A DNA stretch of 64,000 nucleotides from Azomonas tarimensis (GTDB lineage: Bacteria; Pseudomonadota; Gammaproteobacteria; Pseudomonadales; Pseudomonadaceae), in contig NZ_JBHRXZ010000001.1 in assembly GCF_042648805.1 (NCBI RefSeq), forward strand, positions 62,001 through 126,000, given 5' to 3'. Shown one piece after another: positions 8,956-17,565 of the stretch. The translations under genes were made by a program, and so were the position numbers. Every line of letters starts with the position of its first letter. The first letter of the stretch is position 1. The notes beneath the pieces are model-generated. The model did no database searches, was not told the origin of the DNA, and worked only from the letters and a program-made list of their open reading frames with translations.

Positions 8956-9789
8956 ATGACACCCACCACCTGGATCGACGCCCTCGCCACTCTCAAGCAA
9001 CAGGGCGAGCCCTGTGTGCTGGTGACCATCATCGAGGAGCGCGGCTCCACACCGCGCAATGCCGGCTCGAAGATGGTGGTCAGCCCCGACAGGCTGTTCG
9101 ACACCATCGGCGGCGGCCACCTGGAGTTCAAGTCCATGCAGATCGCCCGCGAGATGCTGGAAAGCCGCACCCGTGAATCGCGGCTGGAGCGCTTCTCGCT
9201 TGGCGCCAGCCTCGGCCAGTGCTGCGGCGGGGCGACGGTGGTGCTGTTCGAGCCCATGGGCCAGCCACAGGCCCATATAGCGGTGTTTGGCGCCGGCCAT
9301 GTAGGCCGTGCGCTGGTCCCCCTGCTGGCCGCGCTGCCCTGCCGGGTGCGCTGGATCGACGCGCGTGAGGCGGAGTTTCCCGAGAGGCTACCGGCCGGCG
9401 TGGAGCAGGTCGTCAACGACGATCCGGTCGAAGAAGTCGGGCGCATGCCCGCCGGCAGCTGGTTCATCGTCATGACCCATGACCATGCGCTGGATTTGCA
9501 GCTGAGCCGGGGGATCCTCTCCCGCGGCGATTTCGCCTGGTTCGGCCTGATCGGCTCGAAGAGCAAGCGCGCCCGGTTCGAGCATCGCCTACGCGACCGC
9601 GGCTTCGCCCCTGAGATCATCGCCCGCATGCGCTGCCCCATGGGTTTGCCAGAAGTGAAAGGCAAATTGCCGATGGAGATCGCTGTGTCGGTGGCCGCCG
9701 AAATCATCGCCATCTACAACGCCCGCTTTGGCGAGAAGGTGGGCGAGCAGCCGGTCAGCCAGCTGCTGCCGACCTCGCGCCGGAGCTGA
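8956..9789 (+). CDS. xdhC: Xanthine dehydrogenase accessory protein XdhC
   Basis: A 277-residue chaperone that binds molybdenum cofactor, promotes its sulfuration and inserts it into XdhB. Visible features are ERGSTPRN near residues 27-34, a conserved LGQCCGG segment, and a Rossmann-like FGAGHVG in the second half. I chose the ATG at 8956 because it gives the family N-terminus (TPTTWIDALATL). The frame remains open upstream only because it crosses a REP element. It lies about 190 bases after xdhB, in the same orientation. Confidence 0.93.
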   Translation: MTPTTWIDALATLKQQGEPCVLVTIIEERGSTPRNAGSKMVVSPDRLFDTIGGGHLEFKSMQIAREMLESRTRESRLERFSLGASLGQCCGGATVVLFEPMGQPQAHIAVFGAGHVGRALVPLLAALPCRVRWIDAREAEFPERLPAGVEQVVNDDPVEEVGRMPAGSWFIVMTHDHALDLQLSRGILSRGDFAWFGLIGSKSKRARFEHRLRDRGFAPEIIARMRCPMGLPEVKGKLPMEIAVSVAAEIIAIYNARFGEKVGEQPVSQLLPTSRRS

Positions 9790-9818
9790 CGCGAGATCAA
9801 CCGAACACACCCCGCCCC

Positions 9819-9876
9819 GTAGGAGCGAGCTTGCTCGCGAAGCCCTTGCCCCGTTCGCGAGCAAGCTCGCTCCTAC
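9819..9876. repeat. REP palindrome 3
   Basis: Same family as the two copies after xdhB: arms GTAGGAGCGAGCTTGCTCGC and GCGAGCAAGCTCGCTCCTAC, here with a shorter spacer of about 18 bases. It occupies the xdhC-guaD gap and ends about 30 bases before the guaD start. Confidence 0.92.
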
Positions 9877-9905
9877 GGGCCCAACCCCTTTGTCCTGAGT
9901 CGAAC

Positions 9906-11210
9906 ATGCCTGCAAAAGCCTACCGTGCCGCCCTCCTCCATTGCCTGGCCGACCCTCGAGAAGTCGGCGAAGAGGCATCCTACGAATTCTTCGAAGACGG
10001 CTTGCTGGTCGTCGAGGACGGCCGCATCGTGCGGATCGGCGCTGCCGACGCCTTGCTCGGTCGGCTTTCGCCCGACACCGAGGTGACCCACTACCCCGAT
10101 GCCTTGATCACCCCCGGCTTCATCGACACCCACATCCACTATCCCCAGGTGGGGGTGATCGGTTCCTACGGCACCCAGTTGCTGGACTGGCTGGAAACCT
10201 ACACTTTCCCGGCCGAAGGCCGCTTCGCTGATGCCGAGCACGCCCGCGAGCAGGCCCGCTTCTTCCTGGGGGAGCTGCTGCGCAACGGCACCACAACCGC
10301 CCTGGTGTTCGGCACCGTGCATCCGCAGTCGGTGGATGCCTTCTTCGAGGAAGCCCTGTCCCTGAACCTGCGGATGATCGCCGGCAAGGTGCTGATGGAC
10401 CGTAACGCGCCGGACTACCTCACCGACACTGCCGACTCCGGCTACGCCGAAAGCCGCGCGCTGATCGAGCGCTGGCATGGCCGCGGGCGGCTGCACTACG
10501 CCGTCACCCCGCGGTTCGCCCCGACCAGTACACCGGAACAGCTCGCCCTGGCCGGCAAGCTGTTTCAGGAGTTCTCCGGGCTGTACATGCACACCCACAT
10601 TTCCGAGAACCGCGACGAAGTGGCCTGGGTCAAGTCGCTATTCCCGGAGCGAAAAAACTATCTGGACGTCTACGACCACCACGGCCTGATCGGCGCTCGC
10701 TCGGTGTTCGCCCACGGCATCCACCTCTGCGACGACGAATGCCGACGCCTGGGCGAGACCGGCTCGGCGGTGGCCTTCTGTCCGACCTCCAACCTGTTCC
10801 TCGGCAGTGGCCTGTTCGATCTGGCCAAGCTGGAAGGCCATGGGGTGCGGGTCGGCCTGGGTACCGACGTCGGCGGCGGCACCAGCTTCTCGCAACTGCA
10901 ATCCCTGAACGAGGCCTACAAGATCCTGCAATTGCAGGGCCAGAAGCTGGACCCGTTCAAGGCCTTGTATCTGGCGACCCTGGGCGGCGCGCGGGCGCTC
11001 TACCTGGAGGACCGCATCGGCAATCTGCAACCGGGCAAGGATGCCGATTTCGTCGTCCTCGACTACCAGGCAACCCCGCTTATCGCCCGCCGTCTGGCAG
11101 GCGCCAGCAGTCTCCGGGAAAAGCTCTTCGCCCTGATGATCCTCGGCGACGACCGTACGGTGAAGGCGACCTATGCGGCCGGCAACCGCGTCCACCACCG
11201 CGCCGCCTGA
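9906..11210 (+). CDS. guaD: Guanine deaminase
   Basis: A 434-residue zinc amidohydrolase converting guanine to xanthine and ammonia, which feeds XdhAB. Metal and active-site motifs appear in order: PGFIDTHIHYPQ (His76, His78), HTHISEN, FAHGIHL and GLGTDVGGGTS. The ATG at 9906 gives the expected N-terminus; the open frame continues upstream only through the REP element. It is the last gene of the purine cluster. Confidence 0.95.
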   Translation: MPAKAYRAALLHCLADPREVGEEASYEFFEDGLLVVEDGRIVRIGAADALLGRLSPDTEVTHYPDALITPGFIDTHIHYPQVGVIGSYGTQLLDWLETYTFPAEGRFADAEHAREQARFFLGELLRNGTTTALVFGTVHPQSVDAFFEEALSLNLRMIAGKVLMDRNAPDYLTDTADSGYAESRALIERWHGRGRLHYAVTPRFAPTSTPEQLALAGKLFQEFSGLYMHTHISENRDEVAWVKSLFPERKNYLDVYDHHGLIGARSVFAHGIHLCDDECRRLGETGSAVAFCPTSNLFLGSGLFDLAKLEGHGVRVGLGTDVGGGTSFSQLQSLNEAYKILQLQGQKLDPFKALYLATLGGARALYLEDRIGNLQPGKDADFVVLDYQATPLIARRLAGASSLREKLFALMILGDDRTVKATYAAGNRVHHRAA

Positions 11211-11373
11211 CATGCGCGTTCCTGCCTGCGGCTGACCGCTCCCGGCAGCCGCAGGCCTGCCCGAGCCGATCAGCACCCGGCCCGCCAGCAAATGCACCAG
11301 CGCCACGGTCTTACCCTCGGTCCAGTACACTCTCCTGGCCTCATTCATTCAGACTCGAACAGGTAAAACCCTT

Positions 11374-12336
11374 ATGCCCTCCCGCCGCGCTGTCTTTCTC
11401 GACCTGGTTCCGCTGGACCAGGGCGACCTCGACCTGAACCCGCTGGAGCAGGCCTTCGATGAGCTTGTCGTGCATTCTCACAGCCTGCCCGAACAGGTCA
11501 TCGAGCGCCTGCAGGGCGCCCAGGTCGCCATCATCAACAAGGTCCGGCTGACCGAGCAGGTGTTCCAGGCCTGTCCCGACCTTGCGCTCGTCCTGGTCTC
11601 GGCCACCGGTTTGAACAATGTCGACCTCGAAGCTGCACGCCGGCATGGCATCCTGGTCTGCAACTGCCAGGGCTACGGCACCGCATCGGTGGCCCAGCAC
11701 ACCCTCGCCCTGCTGCTGGCGCTGGCGACCCGCCTGGTGGACTACCAGACAGCAGTGAACGAAGGCAAATGGGGCCTGACCCCGCACTTCTGCCTGCTTG
11801 ACTTCCCCATCGTCGAACTCGACGGCAAGACCCTCGGGGTGCTCGGCCTGGGAACCCTGGGCAGCGCCGTGGCAAAACTGGCCGAAGCCCTCGGCATGCG
11901 CATACTGGTCGGCGAACTGCCCGGCCGTCCGGCGCAGGAAGGTCGCCTGCCGCTGGAGGAATTGTTGCCGCAGGTGGACGCCCTGACCCTGCACTGCCCG
12001 CTCACCGAGGCGACGCGCAACCTGATCGGCGCCAGGCAACTGGCCCTGATGAAGCCTGGTGCGTTCGTCATCAATGCCGCCCGGGGCGGGCTGATCGACG
12101 AACAGGCGCTGGCCGATGCGCTGCGCAGCGGTCATCTGGGCGGCGCGGCCACCGACGTACTGATCGAAGAGCCGCCAGTGCATGGCAATCCGCTGCTCGC
12201 CGGTGACATACCACGCCTGATCGTCACGCCGCACAGCGCCTGGGGCAGCCGCGAGGCCCGGCAGCGGATCGTCAATCAGGTCGCCGAAAACGCCCGGGCC
12301 TTCTTTGCCGGCCAGCCCATGCGCCAGGCGAACTAG
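11374..12336 (+). CDS. D-2-hydroxyacid dehydrogenase (glycerate/hydroxypyruvate type)
   Basis: A 320-residue NAD(P)-dependent dehydrogenase of the D-isomer 2-hydroxyacid family. The nucleotide fold GLGTLGSAVA, the catalytic arginine in NAARGGLID, a glutamate and the catalytic histidine in TPHSAWGS are all present. It resembles HprA-type enzymes that interconvert glycerate and hydroxypyruvate. In this position it could serve glyoxylate/glycerate metabolism downstream of purine breakdown, but it is separated from guaD by about 160 bases and the substrate is inferred from family only. Confidence 0.85.
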   Translation: MPSRRAVFLDLVPLDQGDLDLNPLEQAFDELVVHSHSLPEQVIERLQGAQVAIINKVRLTEQVFQACPDLALVLVSATGLNNVDLEAARRHGILVCNCQGYGTASVAQHTLALLLALATRLVDYQTAVNEGKWGLTPHFCLLDFPIVELDGKTLGVLGLGTLGSAVAKLAEALGMRILVGELPGRPAQEGRLPLEELLPQVDALTLHCPLTEATRNLIGARQLALMKPGAFVINAARGGLIDEQALADALRSGHLGGAATDVLIEEPPVHGNPLLAGDIPRLIVTPHSAWGSREARQRIVNQVAENARAFFAGQPMRQAN

Positions 12337-12396
12337 TCGGGCATCCCGCTGACCGCGGGCTTTTGCTAAGCTCCGCGCTTTTTCAAGGAGCACGCC

Positions 12397-13398
12397 ATGG
12401 ACCCTCGAAGCCAAGTCCTGCTGCGTCAGGCCGAGCTGTTCCATGGTGAGCTGCTGCTTGCCGGTCTGCCAGCGGACGACCTGCTCGGCCAGTTGCCCGC
12501 CGCCCACGGCTGGTCCTGGCATCAGGGCGAACAGCAACGCCTTGCGGCACGCTTTCCCCAGCGCAGCCACTTCGGCACCGAGCCGCCCGAACGCCGCTTC
12601 GACGCCGCCGTGCTGTTTCTGCCCAAATCGCGGGAACTGGCCGACTACCTGCTGCAGAGCCTGGCCGCTCGGCTGCCCGGTCTGCCGCTCTACCTCGTCG
12701 GCGAAAAGCGCGGCGGCATCGAGCGCGCCGCCCGCCAGTTGAGCCTGTACGGCACGCCGCGCAAGCTCGACAGTGCCCGGCACAGCCAGCTCTGGCAGGT
12801 AGCGATCGACAAGGTGCCCAAACGGCCGGACCTCCTGGCGCTCGCGCAGCGCTTCAGCCTGGATCTGGCCGAGGGTCCGCTGACCGTGGTCAGCCTGCCT
12901 GGCGTGTTCAGCCATGGTCGCCTGGACGCTGGCAGCGAACTTCTTCTCTCGCACCTCGACGGCCTGACACCGGGTCGCCTGCTGGACTTTGGTTGCGGCG
13001 CCGGGGTGATCGGCGCCACCTTGAAACGTCGCTACGCCGCCGCCGAGGTGTTTCTGCTCGACGTGGATGCCTTCGCCCTGCAGAGCAGCCAGCTGACCCT
13101 CGAGGCCAATGGTCTGCAGGCCGAGGTGCTGGCCGGGGACGGCATCGACGCCGCACCTGGTTCGCTGGATGGAATTCTCAGCAATCCGCCGTTCCACCAG
13201 GGTGTCCGCACCGACTACCAGGCCAGCGAACATCTCATTGCCCAGGCTCGCCACCACCTGCGCGCCGGCGGTGAACTGCGTCTGGTCGCCAATGCCTTCC
13301 TCCGCTATCCGGCCTTGATCGAGAGGCACCTCGGACCCTGCGCCACGCTTGCCGAGGGTGGCGGCTTTCGCGTCTATTCAGCCCAACGCCGCAGCTGA
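12397..13398 (+). CDS. rsmC: 16S rRNA (guanine1207-N2)-methyltransferase
   Basis: A 333-residue RsmC/RlmG-type enzyme. The N-terminal half is a degenerate methyltransferase-like domain that helps bind RNA. The C-terminal half is catalytic, with the SAM motif LLDFGCGAGVIG near residues 195-206 and the catalytic ILSNPPFHQG near 263-272. The VPGVFSHGRLDAGSELLL-type linker before motif I (here SLPGVFSHGRLD) is typical of RsmC, favouring G1207 of 16S rRNA over RlmG. Confidence 0.88.
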   Translation: MDPRSQVLLRQAELFHGELLLAGLPADDLLGQLPAAHGWSWHQGEQQRLAARFPQRSHFGTEPPERRFDAAVLFLPKSRELADYLLQSLAARLPGLPLYLVGEKRGGIERAARQLSLYGTPRKLDSARHSQLWQVAIDKVPKRPDLLALAQRFSLDLAEGPLTVVSLPGVFSHGRLDAGSELLLSHLDGLTPGRLLDFGCGAGVIGATLKRRYAAAEVFLLDVDAFALQSSQLTLEANGLQAEVLAGDGIDAAPGSLDGILSNPPFHQGVRTDYQASEHLIAQARHHLRAGGELRLVANAFLRYPALIERHLGPCATLAEGGGFRVYSAQRRS

Positions 13399-13464
13399 GC
13401 TGCCGGACCGGTCGCTTTGCCTGCCGGGCTTGCGCCCTGGCGACCGGTTCGGCAAACTGCGCGC

Positions 13465-13636
13465 GTCCTGGGGGAGTAGTCTCCGATGAGCGATAAGCTC
13501 ATCAGGCATGCGTCAACATACTGGATCGGTAGATCCTGGCGCAGGCGACCACCGCTGGTTTGACAAGACCCATGACACGCATCACCTGACCCGGGGCGGG
13601 CAGGCGGTACGTGTCATGCTTGCTCAGACCCGCCCT
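13465..13636 (+). promoter_or_regulatory. yybP-ykoY manganese riboswitch with expression platform
   Basis: Hallmark conserved segments of the yybP-ykoY aptamer occur in order: GGGGAGTAG (13471-13479), GTCAACATAC (13512-13521) and ACAAGACC (13563-13570), the last two forming the internal loops that hold Mn2+ in known structures. Downstream, CATGACACG (13571-13579) pairs with CGTGTCATG (13610-13618). GGGCGGG (13594-13600) can instead pair with CCCGCCC (13629-13635) just before the AGGA ribosome site. These mutually exclusive stems make a plausible switch. It precedes a GDT1-family gene, a known partner of this riboswitch class. Confidence 0.9.
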
Positions 13637-13649
13637 TACAGGATGCTGC

Positions 13650-14228
13650 TTGGAAGCTTTCGTCGTTCCCACCCTGATCGTCGCGCTCGCCGAGATTGGC
13701 GACAAGACGCAACTGCTGGCATTGGTACTGGCCGCCCGTTACCGAAAACCCTGGCCGATCATTCTCGGCATCACGGTTGCCACCCTCGCCAACCACCTCG
13801 CCGCAGGTTTTCTTGGTCATCTCGTTTCGGAACTGCTCTCCCCCGCCACGCTCGCCTGGATACTGGCCGCCAGTTTCGTCGCGGTAGCCGCCTGGGCGCT
13901 CATACCCGACAAGCTCGACGAGGACGAGGCCAGGCTTGGCCGTCGCTATGGTCCCTTCGTGGCCACGCTGATCGCATTCTTCATCGCCGAGATTGGCGAC
14001 AAGACGCAGATCGCCACGGTGATGCTGGCAGCCCAGTATGACGCCTTCGTGCTGGTGATCCTGGGCACCACCCTGGGCATGCTGTTGGCCAACATCCCAG
14101 TGGTCCTTGCCGGCAACTTTGCTGCCAACCGACTGCCTCTGACGCTGATTCGTCGCCTGGCGGCCCTCTCGTTTCTGCTGATGGCGCTCTATGCCGGCTA
14201 TCAGGCCTGGCAGATCGGAAGCCTCTAG
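13650..14228 (+). CDS. GDT1/UPF0016 family manganese exporter
   Basis: A 192-residue membrane protein with six predicted transmembrane segments in two homologous halves, each bearing the signature EIGDKTQ (residues 13-19 and 114-120 approximately). The acidic motifs bind divalent cations; bacterial members (MneA/MntX-like) export Mn2+. I place the start at the TTG at 13650, with AGGA 8 bases upstream and the mature-looking EAFVVPTLIVALAEIGDK start; the ATG 39 bases earlier would put non-conserved residues in front and fall inside the riboswitch platform. Regulation by the manganese riboswitch immediately upstream supports the function. Confidence 0.88.
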   Translation: MEAFVVPTLIVALAEIGDKTQLLALVLAARYRKPWPIILGITVATLANHLAAGFLGHLVSELLSPATLAWILAASFVAVAAWALIPDKLDEDEARLGRRYGPFVATLIAFFIAEIGDKTQIATVMLAAQYDAFVLVILGTTLGMLLANIPVVLAGNFAANRLPLTLIRRLAALSFLLMALYAGYQAWQIGSL

Positions 14229-14276
14229 GCTCCCAACCTGAATGGCAGGCCAGCGGCCCGCCTTCAACAGGCCTAG

Positions 14277-15092
14277 CTAGCGCTGGCGGGCCTGCTCGTA
14301 GAGCGGCATCACCTTGGGAATGGTGTCGTGCAATACCTGCATGCGATTGGCCGGAGAGGGATGAGTGCTCAGGAATTCCGGCGGAGCCGCGCCGCCGGCC
14401 TGGCCCATCTTCTGCCAGAGGGTAATGGCCGCGTTGGGGTCATATCCAGCGCGCGCCGCCAGCTCCAGGCCGATCAGATCCGCCTCGACTTCGTTGCTGC
14501 GGCTATTCGGCAGGGTCATAAGATATTGCACGCCCATGTTGGCCACGCTCATGCTGCCCGCGCCTACTCCCAATACCGAACCCACCTGGCTGGCCATTTC
14601 CACGCCGTAGGCCTTGGACATGGCCTCGCGGCCGTGCTCGCGCAACGCATGCGCGATCTCGTGCCCCATCACCGCGGCGATCTCTGCATCGGTCAGGTTG
14701 AGCTTTTCGATCAAGCCGGTGAAAAAGATGATCTTGCCGCCAGGGCCGCAATTGGCATTCAGGTCCGGGCTGTCGATGACGTTGACCTCCCAGTTCCATT
14801 GCGTAGCGTCGGGCCGGAATACGCCCACATGAGGAATCAATCGCTGGGCCACGCCGTTGACGCGCGTGTAGATCGCCGTGTTCTTTTCCAGCACGCCCTG
14901 CTCGGCAGCGGCAGCCAACGTCTGCTGGTAGGACTGCGCGTACATCTGATTGACCTGGTCGGTGGACAGCATGCTGAACATGTACTGCCTGCGCTCGACG
15001 CCTACGGCCCCACCGGTGGTGGTGTTGACAGCCTGGCAGCCGGCCAGCAGCAGCGCTGCGGCAAGGGCACCAAGGTGGACGACTTTGCTCAT
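14277..15092 (-). CDS. M48 family metalloprotease, lipoprotein
   Basis: A 271-residue zinc protease anchored in the outer membrane. Residues 1-19 form a lipoprotein signal with lipobox LLAGC (Cys19). The catalytic HEIAH lies in VMGHEIAHALREHG, with a downstream glutamate (NEVEAD) as third zinc ligand. It resembles LoiP/YggG, which help with envelope quality control. The gene is convergent with the Mn-exporter gene. Confidence 0.9.
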   Translation of the reverse strand: MSKVVHLGALAAALLLAGCQAVNTTTGGAVGVERRQYMFSMLSTDQVNQMYAQSYQQTLAAAAEQGVLEKNTAIYTRVNGVAQRLIPHVGVFRPDATQWNWEVNVIDSPDLNANCGPGGKIIFFTGLIEKLNLTDAEIAAVMGHEIAHALREHGREAMSKAYGVEMASQVGSVLGVGAGSMSVANMGVQYLMTLPNSRSNEVEADLIGLELAARAGYDPNAAITLWQKMGQAGGAAPPEFLSTHPSPANRMQVLHDTIPKVMPLYEQARQR

Positions 15093-15168
15093 GCCGAATC
15101 TCCTTAAAACGAGCCCGTATGCTAGGCGCGCCGCGCGGGCACAGCAACTGCCGGATGTGAGCGTACTT

Positions 15169-15786
15169 TCAGGCGGGCGTCAGGCATTCCGGAGCATCGA
15201 GGCGCGGATCGTTGACCAGGGTCGCCAGGCGCCGCTCGCGCAACTGCGGCTGCGGTGTCTGCAGTAGCGCCGCCAGCTGATCGCCAGAAGTCCCGGCCGA
15301 AAGCCAATCCTGCGTACTCGCCTCGTCAAGAATCAGCGGACGGCGCTGATCGGCAGCAGGCAGGGTAATGAGCGCGGTGCTGAGATAAGTGTACCCCTGG
15401 ACCGGATAAGGTTCCCAGAGCGCGGCGAAGTACATCAGGGCAGACTCGCCACTCATCCACAGCGGCCGCTTGCGCGCACTTCCTCGCCACTCATAGAAGC
15501 CGTTGGCGACCACCAGGCCGCGGCGCAGCTGAAAGGCCTCGCGAAACATCGGCTGCTCGGCGACAGTCTCGGCGCGGGCATGGGCCGGCGTTCGCGCCAG
15601 ATCCTTGAGCCAGGCCGGGGTAAGGCCCCAGCGCACCCGATCGATGCGCTGCGCACCTTCATGCTGGCGCAGCAGCAGCACCTGGGCGCCGGGTGCCACG
15701 CTCCAGTGTGGCGCCTGGTCAGCGGGGAATCCAGGTAACGCGGCGAAATCCGGCGTCCAGCGAAACAGGGCGAAGCGGCCACACAT
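15169..15786 (-). CDS. SRAP (YedK/HMCES-like) protein with altered active site
   Basis: A 205-residue SOS-associated peptidase/abasic-site crosslinking protein. I start it at the ATG giving MCGRF, because the crosslinking cysteine must be residue 2 after methionine removal. NGFYEW retains the catalytic glutamate. Two other residues known from E. coli YedK look changed: the asparagine of NAR-ET is His here (AHARAETV), and the stretch carrying the catalytic histidine (HDRRPL in E. coli) is shortened to AADQRRPL. It may bind abasic DNA without efficient self-release. The family call is firm; the activity is uncertain. Confidence 0.8.
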   Translation of the reverse strand: MCGRFALFRWTPDFAALPGFPADQAPHWSVAPGAQVLLLRQHEGAQRIDRVRWGLTPAWLKDLARTPAHARAETVAEQPMFREAFQLRRGLVVANGFYEWRGSARKRPLWMSGESALMYFAALWEPYPVQGYTYLSTALITLPAADQRRPLILDEASTQDWLSAGTSGDQLAALLQTPQPQLRERRLATLVNDPRLDAPECLTPA

Positions 15787-15828
15787 GGGTTGCGTACTCG
15801 GCAAGGGGCGCTGGACCAGCGTCCCGCA

Positions 15829-16089
15829 TCAGCAGATCAGGTCACCGGGGTAGCTTTCCGGCTCGTCGCCCGGCATGGGTTCGGCGCCATTGTACTCGCC
15901 GATCAGCCAGCGCGCCCGATCAGCATCCTCGTCGGCCACCACCAGCGCCAGCAGCCCCGCCACCGGCAACTCGCCCAGCGCACCGATCAGATGGGCGCCC
16001 AGCAGGTGGCAATCGATGTGTTCGGCCGCCAGCATGCCGACCAGCATCTCGGCCTCAAGCAGATCACGTGGCTCGTAGATCCTGCGCAT
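15829..16089 (-). CDS. DUF2007 domain protein
   Basis: An 86-residue protein starting MRRIYEPRDLLEAEMLVGML, the typical start of the DUF2007 fold (also called putative signal transducing protein). Its core ILVEMLAAEHIDCHLLGAHLIGALGELP-like region here reads HIDCHLLGAHLIGALGELP. The function is unknown. The start ATG shares a base with the TGA of the upstream zinc-ribbon gene (TGATG), so the two are translationally coupled. A longer in-frame start exists upstream but would run across the neighbour. Confidence 0.8.
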   Translation of the reverse strand: MRRIYEPRDLLEAEMLVGMLAAEHIDCHLLGAHLIGALGELPVAGLLALVVADEDADRARWLIGEYNGAEPMPGDEPESYPGDLIC

Positions 16090-16274
16090 CAGTCGTCCTC
16101 CCGTCGCACATCCAGCGTCCACTCGGCGCCGTCGGTGCGCAGCTCGAACAGAATCGGCCGGCAGCATACGGCGCAATCCTCGATATAGGATTGATCACCG
16201 CCGGACAGGTCGAGCAACGCCTCGCCCGGCTTCCCGCAATAGGGGCAGTTGTAGCCATCCGTCTCCAACATCAT
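16089..16274 (-). CDS. CPXCG zinc-ribbon small protein
   Basis: A 61-residue protein with two cysteine pairs, CPYCG (CPxCG, near residues 9-13) and CAVCC, likely binding one zinc. AGGAG lies 9 bases before the ATG at 16274, which I prefer to the ATG two to three codons upstream. It is followed with a one-base overlap by the DUF2007 gene. The function is unknown. The two small genes are divergent from the acyltransferase gene. Confidence 0.78.
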   Translation of the reverse strand: MMLETDGYNCPYCGKPGEALLDLSGGDQSYIEDCAVCCRPILFELRTDGAEWTLDVRREDD

Positions 16275-16359
16275 CGATCCCATCTCCTGTTCGGACTTAC
16301 CGCTATAATCTGCGCCTGTTCCGGCCCGGCTGCTCGGGCCCGTTTCCCTACCAGAGAGC

Positions 16360-17526
16360 ATGATGGACGAATTCGAAGCCATCCGACCTTATTCCGATGC
16401 TGAAGTCCCTGCCGTGATGTCCCGCCTTCTCAGCGACCAGGCTTTCCTGGACGTGCTGGCGCGTTTCCGTTTTCCGCGCCTCGCCGAACCGATGGGCTGG
16501 CTGCTCAAGCCGATCATCGCCAAGCGCCTGCGTCTGGAGTTTTCCGGCATCAACAGCGTCGATGCCTTGCAGGACAAGATCGAACCCTACGTCGATCGGA
16601 CCGTCGAGCGCGCCACCGATGGCATTACCTATGCAGGCCTTGAACGATTGGAGCGAAACCGCGCCTACCTGTTCCTCGCCAATCACCGCGACATCGTGAT
16701 GGATCCGGCCTTCGTCAACTATGCGGTGTACCACGCAGGCATGCGCACCCCACGCATCGCCATTGGCGACAACCTGCTGCAACGGCCCTTTGTCAGCGAT
16801 CTGATGCGCCTGAACAAGAGCTTCATCGTGCACCGCTCGATCAGCGGCCGTCGAGAGAAACTGGCGGCCTACCAGGTCCTGTCGGCCTACATCAACCACT
16901 CGATTCGCCAGGACAACGAGTCGGTATGGATCGCCCAGGCCGAAGGCCGGGCCAAGGACGGCGACGATCGGACCGATTCGGCCATCCTCAAGATGATGCA
17001 CATGAGCCGCAAGGACGAAAGCTTCGCCGAAGCTTTGAGCGCGCTGCGGCCGGTGCCGGTGTCGATCAGCTATGAATACGACCCCTGTGACCAGGCCAAG
17101 GCGCGGGAACTCTATACCCGCGCCAGCACCGGCAGCTACACCAAGGCACCGGGAGAAGACGATACCAGCATCGCGCTGGGCATCACCGGCTACAAGGGCC
17201 GGGTGCACGTCCAGTTCGGCCAGCCGATCAGCCAGGCCTCCGAGGATGCCAAGCAGCTGGCAGCCGAGCTGGACCGCCGCATCCTCGCGGGTTACCGGTT
17301 GTTCCCCGTGCATTACCTGGCGTATGCCATGTGGGCCGATCGCGACCCGCAACTGCAGGTCCCCGATGCCCGGGCGATGTTCGATCGCCAGGAGATCGCC
17401 ACCGCCGAAGCCGAGTGGAGCAAGCGCCTGGCGGCCTGCCCGGCGGTGCAGCAGCCCTGGCTGGTCCTGCAGTACGCGATGCCGGTGCGCAATCAGTACC
17501 GGATCAAGGCCGGCTTGCCGCTCTGA
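16360..17526 (+). CDS. 1-acyl-glycerol-3-phosphate acyltransferase-like protein
   Basis: A 388-residue acyltransferase with the PlsC-type motif NHRDIVMD (an H-X4-D variant), the LNKSFIVHR block, and a WIAQAEGRAKDG block matching motif III (EG-R). It is longer than PlsC (about 240) and belongs to a conserved proteobacterial family acting on phospholipid or lysophospholipid precursors at the membrane; the exact acceptor is unknown. Two adjacent ATG codons (16360, 16363) are possible starts. Confidence 0.82.
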   Translation: MMDEFEAIRPYSDAEVPAVMSRLLSDQAFLDVLARFRFPRLAEPMGWLLKPIIAKRLRLEFSGINSVDALQDKIEPYVDRTVERATDGITYAGLERLERNRAYLFLANHRDIVMDPAFVNYAVYHAGMRTPRIAIGDNLLQRPFVSDLMRLNKSFIVHRSISGRREKLAAYQVLSAYINHSIRQDNESVWIAQAEGRAKDGDDRTDSAILKMMHMSRKDESFAEALSALRPVPVSISYEYDPCDQAKARELYTRASTGSYTKAPGEDDTSIALGITGYKGRVHVQFGQPISQASEDAKQLAAELDRRILAGYRLFPVHYLAYAMWADRDPQLQVPDARAMFDRQEIATAEAEWSKRLAACPAVQQPWLVLQYAMPVRNQYRIKAGLPL

Positions 17527-17540
17527 CTTTCATCCACATG

Positions 17541-17563
17541 AAAGGCCCGCCAGTGGGCGGGCG
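17541..17563 (-). terminator. Terminator of the yajG-like gene
   Basis: On the minus strand GCCCGCCCACTGGCGGGC forms a tight hairpin followed by CTTTC. It lies between the convergent acyltransferase and yajG-like genes and could serve both. Confidence 0.7.
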
Positions 17564-17565
17564 CT

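Noticed and set aside
8762..9876. The repeats near xdhC as a possible CRISPR array
   Set aside because: The units are long palindromes with variable spacing, match the well-known Pseudomonas REP type, and no cas genes are present.
11341..13329. A 662-codon minus-strand frame across the dehydrogenase and rsmC
   Set aside because: It is antisense to two clearly conserved + strand genes and has no domain.
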